Assembly: GCA_034336665.1 (NCBI GenBank)
Contig: CM067566.1
Span: 26,628,330 to 26,692,329 of the forward strand
DNA length: 64,000 bases
Source of the DNA: Luscinia megarhynchos
Taxonomy: Eukaryota > Chordata > Aves > Passeriformes > Turdidae
Direction: 5' to 3'
Shown here: positions 29,701-42,700 of the stretch, piece after piece
Numbering within the stretch: the stretch's first letter is position 1
Layout of the letters: each line of letters starts with the position of its first letter
Notes under the pieces: generated by a model
What the model was told of the DNA's origin: nothing
The model's database searches: none
What the model saw: the letters and a program-made list of their open reading frames with translations, nothing else
Position numbers and translations under genes: made by a program

Positions 29701-32700
29701 TTTCTCACATGACCCATAGCCTTGGCTGATATCAAATCTTTTTAGTACAGCAGGCACATCTTGAAGACATACCATTTTTGCTAACCATCTGAATTCTTCT
29801 GGCTTTAGTAGCTCTGTGATTGGAAGCACTCAAAGTCTAGGCACAAGTACTAATACTTCAGAACAAAAGTGAATATTCATTTATTACAGAAATTGTACAT
29901 CTTTCAAACCTCTCATTACATTGTCATGACTACATAAAAAACGGTTTGTTGAAATGCAGTTTTAGCTTATCAACCTTTGCATGTGATCTTATTTGTCAGT
30001 AATTCTGCATAATAAATTCTGCTAAATATGTGAATGTACAGCTATATATCTACTTTAAAGGGCCACAGTTTCTCAACAGAGAACATTTTGCATGAAAATG
30101 CGGTTATTGTTTTGGACAGAGTAATGAAAGCAAAGGATGTTAGGTAATGAGAAGGTCCTGGGAGAGCTGGAGGAGCAGGGGCTACCTGGGCAGTGACTGG
30201 GCTTGCCCATGTCCTGTCCAATATAATGCCCTCACTTTAGGTTTCAGTAAGCTCTTTTAGTAAAGAAATATTCCTTAGCACACAACAAGCACAAAGTGGC
30301 AACTGATAAATACTTGTCTTTCCTGCTTCCCTCCCTCCCTTCTAATTCTGCAAACATATAGTTATGGAAGTCACAAACACTGTTGTCCTTTCCTGTCCCT
30401 CCTCTCCCTTAAGGCCACCATCACCCCCATGATATGTCCACGGTCAGTACTTTGGAAAATCAGTTTGACTCCTTCTTCTCTCCCTGCAGGTGCTGTGAGT
30501 CATTTGCCTGAGCATTGCTCTGGAGGACACAAATGCTTTGCTCAGTGCTCACTGAGGTACTTTGCTCCATGCTCACTGCAGTACTTTGAATCACATATTG
30601 GCCTTGGGTTTAAAACCTACAGATTTTGAAGTACATGTGAGTAACTGTGCAGGAACTCAGTGGGATTGTATATTTAAAAATATGTACTTTGATGCAAGAT
30701 GTGCTAATTGGAGAAGAGACAAACAAAGCAGAGAAGTAGCAGATAAATGGAAAATATGCAACAGTGTCCCAATATCCTCCCCAGTTCCTCAATTCACGAC
30801 TCTTCAATCCTTTGTAAATGAAGGCACATTTTCATCTCTGCATCCAAAATATTATCAAAGGGTTATTAAAAAAATCCTCATATGCTGTTTTATCCCTATT
30901 CATCTTCTAGTACAAGTCTGGAAATATTTCTACTGGCATAGAAAGATTTTCACTCAAAGTCTGTCTTGATTACGTAGTGGGCAATCTGCTTCTTGCTGGC
31001 TGACCTTATTAACCCTGTTGGTGCCTGGGAGGCAAGATGATTATGGTGTTCAGGAGAAAACCTGAAGCACTGCTGTACCAAATAACAGGAGTCATAAGCT
31101 GATCCTCCAAGGCAAAATTTAAAATCAAGGCAAAACATGCTGGGTTCTTTCAGTCCCACTTGATGGACTTTCAAGTTTGTGCTTGTTTCACATGATGCTG
31201 CTTATCTTTAACGATGAGCGTTAGCAATGCACAAATGAAAGTGAACAATCTTTGATTCCAGTAGCTGGGACTTCAGCATCCATCACAAAGAGACAGCAAA
31301 AGAATCTGACACAGCCCATCACCAGTCCCACTCTCCTGCCAGAAGTCCACAGGAACTCACAGATTACAGGGCTTCTCCAGAAATTCACTCTGTGGGAAAA
31401 CCACCAGCATTCAGCTGATTAAGTAGAGTTCTATACTCGGTTACAGGCTTTGGCAGGGAAAAAAAGAATCCTTTCTCTTGTCTTTTTCAATTTGCAAGTA
31501 ACTGTTAAAAAATAAGAATCCCAGAATCTGTTACTAAATAGTTTTGGAATTTGCCTGTTGAGTTTTAATGACTAGCAGCAATCTGAATAAACCTGAAATA
31601 AAGTTCAGGATCTATACAGAATAAGATATTCAGGAGCTGCCTGCAGTCTCAGATATTCACACCCATAAAGCCGAACTACAAGAAAACCATGAATTATTTT
31701 GATTTATCTCTCCCATATCTGACCCAAAAAGTCAGGTTTATACTCTGCCCTATGTGCAGTCATTAGCATGTAATAACATAAATAGCTATATTCCCTTATC
31801 AAATTGAGTTGTTCATCTGCTTTTCATCTTTGCAGGTTGAGCTGGCTGTGTGTACAGAGCCACAGGTGTACGTGCAGGGTCTGGTTTGGATTTGACACTT
31901 CCTCTTCCATCTCGCCCATTCCGAGCGCGGCAGTGATGAGCGTTCTGTATCTCTGAAGTCCATTTCCTTTGGCTGCTCCTTGTCATTTCCTAGCAGGATT
32001 TGTCTGTGTATGTGAAGGCACAGCTGGAGAGGGGTGATGTTTGTCCTTTTTTTCCCTGCAGCTGCTCTGTGTGTGTGTTGAAGCTGTTGAGGAGGTTTCT
32101 TGGTCACAATGAGGAGCGGCAGAGGACGGTGACCTTGGAGTCTCCTCAGGACACAAATCAGCTCCTTGGTTTTAATTTGGTACTTCCTGGGGTTTTCGAT
32201 GTATAATTATTTTCACTTTTTCCTTCTTGGAAAATAAATTAATGAGAAATGGGGAACTGAGAAGAAAAGCTGAGTGTCTTGGGCTAATGAGAAGAGGCAT
32301 GAAAAGAGCAGAGACAAGTCCACAGCTAGGGAAGATGCTAGAGATTAAATGAACCAAAGTTAAACCTGGCTCAAAGTTTGCAGCAAAGGAGCAGCTATAG
32401 ATGAGGAAAGGCCAATATCAGAGGCAAAGATGGTGTTTATACAGAGGCTGTGAAACCAAGGGCAGGTACTAATAGACTTCCTTCAATCTATATCACACCA
32501 TAGCTGTCATTGAAAAACAACATTAAAAGGCACTGAAAGCTGAATTTAAAATGTCTTTTTCTAGACTGATTTCACAAAAACTCACATCCCAGCTATGACT
32601 GGCAGTCAATTTACCAACAGAATGAGGGCTAGGTCCTCTATGAAGAGCACATCTTACCACGTAAATGTCTACCTTTATTTGTTAAAAGCGTGCTGTCAAA

Positions 32701-35700
32701 ATGATACCTGCGCATTTCCTAAAACGAGCTAAATGTAGCTTGAGGATTACACCTGTCTTTGCCAATTTCTATCATTAAACAATTTCCTGTCTCCAGTTTT
32801 GTGCTTTATTTCCTGCTGATGTCTGAAGGATGCACACTGACAGCTGAAGAAAGCGGCTGTTGTGAAACACTGGCGCTGCCTGTGGGGCCGTGATCCGCGG
32901 CAAGGCTGACTGGTGAGCCTGGCTGGGATGTTTGCTTTTGTTTTGATCCATCGTTTAGCGTGAGAAAAATGTGGCTTTGGCAGATCTGGCACTATTCACT
33001 AATTGGGCTGAATGTACAGATTGACTAAAGCACATGCTTATGGTTTGGGTGATCCAAGTTCAACTCTGCCATCTGCTTCAAGCCTCGTCTTCCTGCAGCC
33101 CTTGCTGAGCAGGCTCTGGGCTGAGCAGAGCTGGCAGGTGCAGAGTCTCTCTCAATGAAGCTGTTACACTTTGCATGCAAAGATTAAATATTTATTAGTG
33201 CTGATGGCCCTCTGTGTCCCAGCTCCCACCTGGGTGCCCCAGTCACTGCACTGTAATGCTCCCTCTGGAGCAATTCATGTTCAATGTAATGTGCAAAGTG
33301 AGACCACACCAAGGGGAGAGGGGCTAAAGCCTTCCAGTGCTGTGTAACAAGGATAAGACAGCCTCCTGGGGAAGGGATGCAGCCATGAATCTCCTTGCAC
33401 AGAGGAAAGCAGGGCAGAATTGGGTTTTCCTTCGCTCTGAATACATGCTAAGCCTGAGGCTCTGTGGACTTCCCCTTTGGGTGTGGAAACTTCTTGTCTC
33501 TGAGCTGTGCAAAGGATCATGAAAAGTGCCTGAGCCTGCAGGGGGCATTTTAAATCCTTTGTACTAGCATCCTCACCTGGCAACTTTGGGGAAATTCAGT
33601 TAATCAGAAGAGCTGGAAAGAAGTGGAGAGATGCTGGGGTAATGGGCTGCAACACTTCGTAGAAGAATTAAAACTAAGACTAACTGCATTCTTCTTTGGC
33701 TTTTATCAGTTCAGGTGAGATGCATTCAAGTATTTCTGAGGGCTAAAGATTGTCCAATCAACAAAACAACTGCAAAACTAACTCTTTCCTTCAAAATTTC
33801 ACAGGCCATAGTAGGTAAATATAGTGCAGACACAAATATGTTTTTAGACGAAGAGTGTTCTTTTAAATCTTTTCCTCTCTCTTCTGAGAGTGCCAAGTAG
33901 CACCAGTTTGGAAGTAATTTCTGAAATGTGGACATCTGTCTTCTAGGATCTGTACTGAAAACACCATCTTTTTTCATATGGCTTACCAAACAAGTCATTC
34001 ATTAGTAACTAGTTTCAATTTTAAGGACTTTGAGTCTGATTATTGATTGCAACTTGAACTTCATGTCACTGTCAGTGGGGTTTGCATGAGCATACATCTG
34101 AGTGCAGAATTAAATCTGTTCCCCTTTCTGGTCAGAGTGATTATTTCATGTCACATTTCATAGGTCTTCATTGATACCCAGAGCACTTCTAATGTCTGAG
34201 GAAGAAAAAGTAGCAGGAGACCAAATATGCCATAAAATTACTCTAAAAGTAACAGTCAATCTAATGTTTGAGATGTTAATTTATAGAATGAAATGCTCTG
34301 GAATATACCCTGAATCTTGTAATTAAGTGACTGGCTTTTTTCTTGAGGTGCTTAAGCAATCTTCTTAGCTGAGCAAGTATGTGTTCTACACCCAGATCTT
34401 TCAGCAGTAGTTGCAAGGTATTTCACATCAGTCCACATGTAAGAAAAAGTATTTCATCAGTCTGAAGTGAGGTATAAACAACCTCAGGAAGTTTGGAATA
34501 TGTTATTAAAACTGTTCTCTAGTATCCTCGTTACAGGGTGTTTTGGCATCTCCTCCTTTAATGTAAACTTATTATGTAAGTCCCTTGCTGGCTCACCTCT
34601 GGTCTGTCCCATGATCTTTCATTAGAAAATCACATTGTTTTGTAAGTGGGGTATGAAAAGAGAGACTGCTGTGTGTTGCTCTTCATGTAATGATTCATCT
34701 GTCTTCTCTTCTAAACCTCCTCTGTATCTGAACTTCAATCTACCTGTGTTTCAGGCATTCCTTCTGACTTTCCCATGTCTGGTGCACACCTGCACTCAAA
34801 GATGTCCAGCTTGGCTTTGGTCACTGCCCTGAGCATGGTGTCAGGGATGTGCTGGCCCTCGTGCCCTGCTGCAGCCAGGGGAGAGGCCATGGCACCCAGG
34901 GCACACAAAAGGCAGCATTAAAATGTAAAAGACACTGAGGAGGAGCCCCTTTGCTCCCCTGTTTTTGGGGTTGAGCTGAGCCTCCCCAGAAGATGGCCCT
35001 CTCTAAGGCCCATACAACATCCCATGGCAGGCATGCTGCCACAGTCAGGCTTTGCAGAAAGAGGTGATGCTGTCCCTAAACCTCTGCAGAAACCAAGAGG
35101 TGTTTAAACCTCTTTAAAAAGGGAAATGGGGCACCCAGATATTTGTGTTTCCATTTTCCAATCAGTGCCTTTGCCTCTTACTTCTTACCTCACATCTGAT
35201 GTATTAAACTAAAGGATGCCACAGACAAATCCCATACCTAGAGAATTTTGAAGATCAACAAAAATATCACTCTTTGAAAAAGCTTAGAGGCCCTTTAGCT
35301 GTGGATGCAACAAGTGCCATTCCTTAGTGCTAAAGAGGTATAACTATATGTGGTCACAGGAAAATATCAAACATGAATATGAAATATTTAGAGCACTGAA
35401 CAAGGAAAAGCATCAGGTAGTAATTTTCTTTGACAGCATCTCCTGAAATGAGTAGGTCAATGTGTTCCTGAGAGTCTTCAAAAGTCTTCAGGGCTATTAT
35501 CATCTGTCTCTTTAAAAGACCCTTGCCCCATCCTTTTTATCAGTCATGCTCCTCATGCTGAGCAGAGCAAAGTTCATAATTCACCCTGCAAATCAAGTAA
35601 CAGAAGTGAAAACATCTGAGCAATGGGGAGAGCTGAGCACCACCACCACCAGCACCAAAGAAAAGTCAGCTGGAGCTTGGGGTGAGGTTATCTGAAATGT

Positions 35701-38042
35701 CCAGAAGCCCCAGAACCAGCATGAGCTCAGCCTCCCTCAGGGATCCTGCACTGCCTATGAGACCATCAGGAATTGCTGGCACTGGGTCACAGGTGCCACA
35801 GCTCACAGGGCACTGGGGGTGGCTGCAGGAGGAGGAGGATGAGGGCAGGGACAGAGCAAACTTTCAGAAATATTCCTGCAGTTTCTAAGGCATTACCAAA
35901 ATTGGACATCCTCATGCAGGTGTAAATGGAAGAAATACTTTGGTGGCAATGAGTACATAAAGAAACCCACTAAGTGGGCATTGCTGGTGTTTGCAGATGC
36001 TATTTCAAAAATTGCTTTGTAGGTGGAACCAACCCTGAATACTTCTTTGCTCTTCTTTATACAAAGGTGTGCTTAAGACACTGTTTTGAAAGGGCTATTA
36101 AGTGGCTGCAAGGTGATCCACTGGGGCTTTGTGAGCAGAGCAGTGGGGTGAGGGGTGAGCAGCAGGATCAGAGAAATGCAGACCTTGCAGTGGCAGGGGT
36201 GGTGCAGCTGGAGGAGAGTGGGGGCTGCAGTGGCCAGGAGGGAGGGCAGCAGCCTGCAGCACTGTGGCAAGTGGAGAAAGCCTAAGAGAATGAGCTTGCA
36301 GAGGGAGAGAATACACAGCAGATGGTTACCTAGTCTGTCCTCATGGCAAGTTGAGGCCCATCAGTAAAAGTTATGATATATAACAATAGCTACACACTAT
36401 TGTCCCTCAGGAATTAATAATGTGTTAATGATACCTTATCTATTAATAAGTAATAATAATAAATGCTATAATTTAGGTACATTTTACTCTACATTTTACT
36501 CCTTCTGAAAAAGGTCTGTATCTACTTATTTGCCTATCTGAATTGCTTTTGCTGCTTTTGCTACCACAGCTATAAATTTCCTAGGAAACCACCCTGCAAA
36601 GCCACGGTAGGAATTCAAAATTTCTTCAAGGTCACTCATATCAGAGGTGTTGTTCAGAGCTTTTAAAATAGCTAGCCTGGTGCTGAGTCAAACATATTTT
36701 TCTTGACTTGGTTTGTATTAAAGGCCTGAGCTACAAACCTTACTCAGGCAAAACTTTATTTTAACCAGGGCTTTGGCTCCTGTTGCATCCTGGCTTTGCT
36801 TGCTTTTGTAGAAATCAACTTGCATGATACCCTGTCCTACATATAGAGTTTGACACTAATATTCTTTGACCAAGGCATCCTTGCTCATCCTGTGCAGGCA
36901 GATATGGTTATCACAACAGATAAGGATGTAATAGAGAGGGAGGGTTTGGACAAACCACTGGGACACAGCCATTTCCTGAACCTCAGGCACGGCTGGGTAA
37001 GGTCGTTGTGAAGACCAGTCCATTCTTCTGGGACAGCAGATCTTTGCAAAATATCCCCCCTCAACTCCAGCACCACTGTCCAGCTACCTTGCTTGATGCT
37101 AATAAATCTTCCAAGGCTCCAATTTTTTCTCACTAGAGAAGTAGACTTACTACTTGAAATGTTATTTTAGGGAGCAGGAGAGTGAGGTGAGGCAGTAGTA
37201 ACTGAGCAGAAAATGAAGGTGGCCAGTTTTTGCAGCACAGATGTTCCCAGGAGGTCCCCGAGCTCCTGGAACTGCCCTGGCTGTGGGGCTGGGCTCTGTG
37301 ACTGCATGGAAAGAGCAGAGTATCTGGCTTGACTCTCAGATTGGTGTTTACAAGGCAGGCAGAGGAAAAATGGATGTTTTACTTGAAATGTTATGGAAAT
37401 TGTTCAGAAATAATGCCTGCAGAAGGCAGTTCTCAGAGTCTATTTCTGTTCGTGAAAGGCGTGCACCAGAATCAAAAATTCTGCAAATCCATTTCCTTTT
37501 GTTTTATCACTGTTAAGTTCATGAACTAAAAGAGGAGTCTGAGCAATTTGACTCAATTTCCAAGGGGAATTATTAGATTTAACTTTTTAAAAAATATATA
37601 TACTCAAACCTATTGTTTTTTTTAAGATAAGCTCGGATTTTTCCCTCTATATAACAATAGTTAAATCTGATACTCAGTTGCTTGGCTAAGAGACTGATAG
37701 GATTAAAACCTAAAAATACAAAAGATAGAAACCAGATTGTGTTATCTAAAATATACATCCTCTTCTGTCGTGCTGGTAACTTAAGTTCACACAGTGTAAA
37801 CAGAGAATTAGCAAGCTCTGGTATTGTCATTTGGGCTAGGGATTATTTTTTTTTAACATAAACTAGCTCCAAGCAGCTCACAGAGCTCTCTGAGAGAGCA
37901 GGTACATAGGTTTCAATGTGTCTTCAGTCCACAAGTGTTTGATTGATATAGTACAGTACTCCTATTCATATAAATATTTGAAGTTTGAAAAACCTGGTTT
38001 TGATTCTGTTAGAGCTAATTTCCCATGGCAGAACAGTACTTT

Positions 38043-38059
38043 CACACACACACACACAG
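38043..38059. repeat. (CA)n microsatellite
   Basis: About eight CA units; a short simple repeat. Confidence 0.85.
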
Positions 38060-38664
38060 ATCTGTGCAGCTCTGTTTCTTGTGTGTAGATCCCCACCAAG
38101 AACTATGGTTTCTTGGCCCTCCTTTTTTCTTACAAACCAGCAGGTACCAGGGGCCTGGTCCAAAACCAGCTAATTTTTTCATATTCCTCACTGACTTTGG
38201 AGAGCACTGGATTAAACAGTATCACTACTTGCTTTCTGGGTTTCACGTGTTTCTAGGGATTCCAATTGTTCTGCTGACCCTTGTGCAATCCCAGCAGAGC
38301 AGTTGCAGAGGTAACTGTCCTCACAATAAAAGGCTTGGAGACCTCATGGAATCTGCTAGTCTGGATCTTCAATTGATATGGAAGCCTTTGTGCTGCATTC
38401 ACAGCTTTCTGAAAATAAAATGCTACATTTTTATCTTGCTGTTATGAGAAAAATTGTTGCCTACTCATAAATGAATATCTGAAAGAAGGGAAATGAGAGC
38501 ACTGCAGATTCTTGTCATCCTGGGGCATGGGCAAAAGCAGTGAGTAAGGAAACGCAGAAGAGAATGGTCAACAAAGAAATTGCAACTGACATTAAAAAAG
38601 ATTTCTGAGATGCTTTGCTTGACAAGTTCAGAACTGGAAACCATGTGTGAGAAGCCTCAAAAAA

Positions 38665-38708
38665 GGAAAATAACAGCAAAATGTCAGGAAAATAACAGCA
38701 AAATGTCA
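38665..38708. repeat. 22-bp tandem repeat, two identical copies
   Basis: The 22-base unit beginning ggaaaataac at 38665-38686 is repeated without change at 38687-38708. Confidence 0.95.
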
Positions 38709-39160
38709 GAAAAATCAACAGGTTGATTCCATAATCAATGAAGGCAAAAGACACAGCAAAGTCAGAGTCACAAGACAAAACCAGACTCCTGTGCTCTGGG
38801 ATTTGCCTGTTCTCAGGTTCTTATTTTCTTTTCTTCCTAGCTTCTCATATTCTCTACTAGGACTTCTCCTTGCCTACAGCCTAACTCTGACAATACCATT
38901 CTCCTGGATACCAGTGTGGATCAGGGCACTGACGAGCTCAGTTATCACAGATGGGGAGGAGATGTCTGACACTCTCCACTTCCAGCCTTGGAAGGACTTT
39001 CAATTCAACACTAATAAACCCAAGCTCCAGCAGAAGTCAGAAGCAATCTTTCAGATGCTGCTCATGTATGGCTGGTGTCTGCAGCAGCTGGTGACAAGTG
39101 TGATCCACTGAGCACAATGCTGCTCCCAGCACAGCAGGGAAAGGCTCAGAGGTGCCTCCA

Positions 39161-39168
39161 TCACGTGA
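39161..39168. promoter_or_regulatory. Palindromic E-box TCACGTGA
   Basis: Fits the TCACRTGA motif of MITF/TFE-family bHLH-ZIP factors. A second copy lies in PDGFRA intron 22 (18910-18917). Motif match only. Confidence 0.3.
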
Positions 39169-39469
39169 GGCACATCCTCCAGATTCTGCCAAGTGTGTTG
39201 GGAGCCACAGTTTGGCTCCCAGGGAGGAGGGAGCTTCAAGGCTTTGGCCACTTCACATGCCTAGTTCCTCCATGTGTTGGTGTGGCTTTGTCCACAGTTT
39301 TTTTCAGGGAATTAGAGATTGCATTGCAATGGCAGTATTTTTAATTTTAGGCTGGATTATTAACTGAGTATCTACCCATCTGGGAAGCAGGAGCCTTCAA
39401 GCACAGACAAAATATTGAGAGCCATCTGCACTGGTTTCATTGTCAGGGTGGTCTTTTCCTTCATCTTAC

Positions 39470-39775
39470 ATAGAATCATGGAATAGTTTGGTTTGGAAGG
39501 GACCATAAATCATCTAGTCCAACTCCCTGCCGTGGACAGGAACACTTTCCACAAGAGCAGGTTGCTCAAAGCCCCATTCAGCCTGGCCTTGAACACTTAC
39601 AGGGATAGGGCATCCACAATTTCTCTGGGCAATTTACTCCAGTGTCTCACCACCCTCATTGCCAAATTTTCTTCCTTACATCAAATCAAAACTTACCCTC
39701 TTTTTGTTTAAAACCTTTGTCCCTTGTCCTGTGACTACAGACTCTGGCAAAAAGTTTTTCTCTGCCTTCTTATCT
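39470..39775 (-). mobile_element. CR1 LINE 3'-end fragment
   Basis: About 300 bases matching the avian CR1 3' region. On the + strand it begins tagaatcatggaatagtttgg, continues with the typical ggttgctcaaagcccc block and runs into the conserved ccttgtcctgtgactaca block. This is the reverse complement of the element, so it lies on the minus strand. No coding part is left. It is more diverged in its middle than the copy at 28.4 kb. Confidence 0.92.
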
Positions 39776-42700
39776 GCATGTGCCTACACAAAGTGTGTGA
39801 TGTGTGGAGTAGATAACAAATGTGTGCCAGCAGGGGAAGATGTAAAACCACCTCGTTGTGAAAACTGGGGTGAAGCAAGGTCACTTGTAGTGTTTATTCA
39901 AAGCTGCCCAGACCAGGTCAGTTCTACATCCCTGCATGCTGCTTCCCTAGAGCAGCAGCCTGCTAACCTGCAATTAGCAGCTTCCCTCAGTCCTGTACCC
40001 TTGTGAGAGACACCACTTTGCCAGGAAAACTTATTTCAGAGTCAGGAAACCTGTGGAAGGAACAAAAGGCTGCCTCTAGTAAGGTCTGAACTCAAAAGCC
40101 TATACAGTATATTGTCCTGTGCTTCTTGGAATTATACAATTGCAAAGTTTAAGAAGGTAGGCTGGCTGATTTAACTTCACCTTTGTAACTACTTTTAATT
40201 TCTTTGCTTGCTTTCTTTTTTTTTTTTTTTTAATTCTGGCTTATACAGGTGGAGCCAATCTATGCATTAGCTTGTTCCTGTCTTCCTGTGGCTTAGCCAT
40301 GTATTTTAAGACTGTTTTCCTTTACAGGAAATGGGAAGCTGTGGAATGCAAAGTATCGTTTTAATAAAAATAATACTGCCTAACAAACCCCAAATGATTT
40401 AGTGTATGCAAAAAAGCCAGATATACCAGAGAGACTCACTTGGAAAGTGTATTTGGTGTTTAACTTTTTTTCCAGACTGCACTTTTTAAAGTTAGTTGGA
40501 TACATCTAGAGAGGCTGACTTGAGTAGGTGGTTTGTTATTCGTCACTTATTTTTCAACCATTTCTCTGAGCATACACAAAATACAAACATTCACTCTGCA
40601 CCATTGTTCCCAGCAACATTTCTGCCTCTAACACAGTCAATCTGAAGCCAGTATCCTGTGCAATACAGAATTGTCACTGACAACATGAAGTCCAAGGAAA
40701 GTGGGCAGCTAGTTGTCCTTTGGGATGAGTTACTGGTTAAGAAGCAAATATGAATGTATCAGAGATTCCTTTTTCACTGGTGAAAAATCCTCTTAAAATA
40801 ATAGAATGCTACTACTTTTAGTGTTATACTGAGACTGAGAACTTAATCAAAAGGTGACAGTGAGTGTTTCTAATTCCTGGAATACAGATTAGTGCTGAGG
40901 TGGTCAGTGGCCTGCAGTACATGACTGTGGTCTGCAAGTGCAGAGCCTGGTAGGGACAAATTTGCTTTCAATAGTTTCATCTCCTCAGTGGTCTGGCTGC
41001 TATTCCTTTCCTCCCTGTCTCCCCACACGTGCACAGGTGAGGCAGATCAGCTAATCAAGTAGAAGATGAGCCAATTTGTGAATATTTTCCATGGGCAGAG
41101 GTGGAAACTGGGACAGTCCCTTCAGTTTGACCTTGGGTGTGGGACACAGGTATAGCCCCTGAATCCTTTGCACTTGCAGGTGCTGAAGGTTCATGATAGT
41201 GATTGCAGTTTGCCATTTGCAGCTTTCACACTGCAGGCACCAGAGCTGAGGTGCTGGTGGCTTAGCAGAGCTGGTGGGTGTTGGAAGGGGTCTGTGGCTT
41301 AGCTGCCCACCAGGCAAGACGTGTCCAGCAAGTCCTTATGGGCCAGGATGTCTTCAAGAAAAGCAGGGAATCTGTTTCCAAGCTATTAATTTATTTAAGC
41401 TGGAATTTGTTGCACACATTAAATTTATTTGCACAGAATAATTCCATCCTCACCAGTGAACAGTTAGTTTTGTTTGTGGACAGTCTGCAGGAATGAACAC
41501 ACACTTTTCAGCATCTATAACTCAGTTTTGACCATGAGAACATTTGAAGAAAATATATTAAATAAAGTATCTTTAGCTTGCATGTTGCAGAGGCTTCCCT
41601 TGGCAGATCCAATTACTTTCAAATGAAGTGATAGGGTGGCATTGTTCTGGCAGAAACTCTCCACAGCAATGTTATCAGAACAACCTTCAGCCAGCACACA
41701 TGGACAAGAAAGTCAGCCCAGGTTCCATGGAACTGGGACCATCCCTAAGAGCCCTAAGGCTCTGTTTTGCTCTGCCAGGGAAATGAGAGAGGATGTGCAT
41801 GGTGCCACAGCAGAAAACAAATTAAAAAGAAGCTGTGAATCCACTGACAAGCAAGGTAACCATACCAAGCATATCTCTGCCATGCAGCTGTGTCAATTTG
41901 GTTAAAATATTTACATTTTATACATGTCAAAAATACAGAGCATGCTACTGTGTCTTTCTTAGAAAAAGATAGTAAGTTTAATAGTGTAAGTAAGAGAGAC
42001 ATCCCTTATTTTATCAAAAATTTTGCTACAGGGATTTTTCTTCTTTTATATGACTGCTTATAATAAAACATCAGTGGGAAAACATAAGCCATTGCTACAG
42101 CAGGTTATCCTTCATGCTGACCACAGCATCAGGCAAGTACAGCTTCCTGAGACACCATTTGGCATCATGAGTTTGTTTCTCCTGGACATCATCCTCTTGT
42201 TTTGAAAGAGGGGAGAAGAAAACAACATTCACCTTCTGTTGTCTCATGGATGCCTCATGCCTATTCATTTCATTTAGTTGTTTTTCATATTCCAAAGTAA
42301 ACACATTCTTCCTCACAGTGTTTGGTGTTTGCCATGTGCTGGAAAATAGATTACTGCTGCCTGGTACCTTTTCTTCTGTTGAAAAGGAGTCCAAACCAGC
42401 AAAGTCTTCCACCTGTGAGTAATATTTAAATAAGTGGGACACTGCACAGAAATTACTAACTTGAGCAAAGATTGAAAAGTCAGTTTTGGTCTTATGAAAA
42501 CACTCCTTAACATGAAGAGAAAAAGGCAAACATGCAAGCTGAGGGAAGGAAAAGAAACAACAGCAACAAAAAAGGCAAAAACCTGGAGGCCAGATTTTCA
42601 AGTCCTAGAATATACCTCCTGCACAGTATTTGCAGGTAAACAAGTTGCAGGCAAAAATGTTATGTCCACAGTTAAGCATTAGGGAGTTAATTCCATTTAG

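Larger units (their letters stand above)
29381..39469. other. Intergenic sequence between the two CR1 copies
   Basis: 10 kb without a supportable gene. It holds an A/T-rich low-complexity patch, a CA run, a 22-bp tandem pair (listed separately) and CpG-bearing patches near 31.9 kb and 32.9 kb. Open frames of up to 140 codons lack recognisable domains. Confidence 0.75.

Noticed and set aside
31799..32107. 102-codon minus-strand frame in a CpG-bearing patch
   Set aside because: The product has no recognisable motif, no clear splice sites and no homology I know. It was left as possible regulatory DNA.
42095..42601. 168-codon minus-strand frame, the longest in the window
   Set aside because: AT-rich, no domain, no promoter or exon structure. 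A frame of this length is not surprising in 64 kb on six frames.
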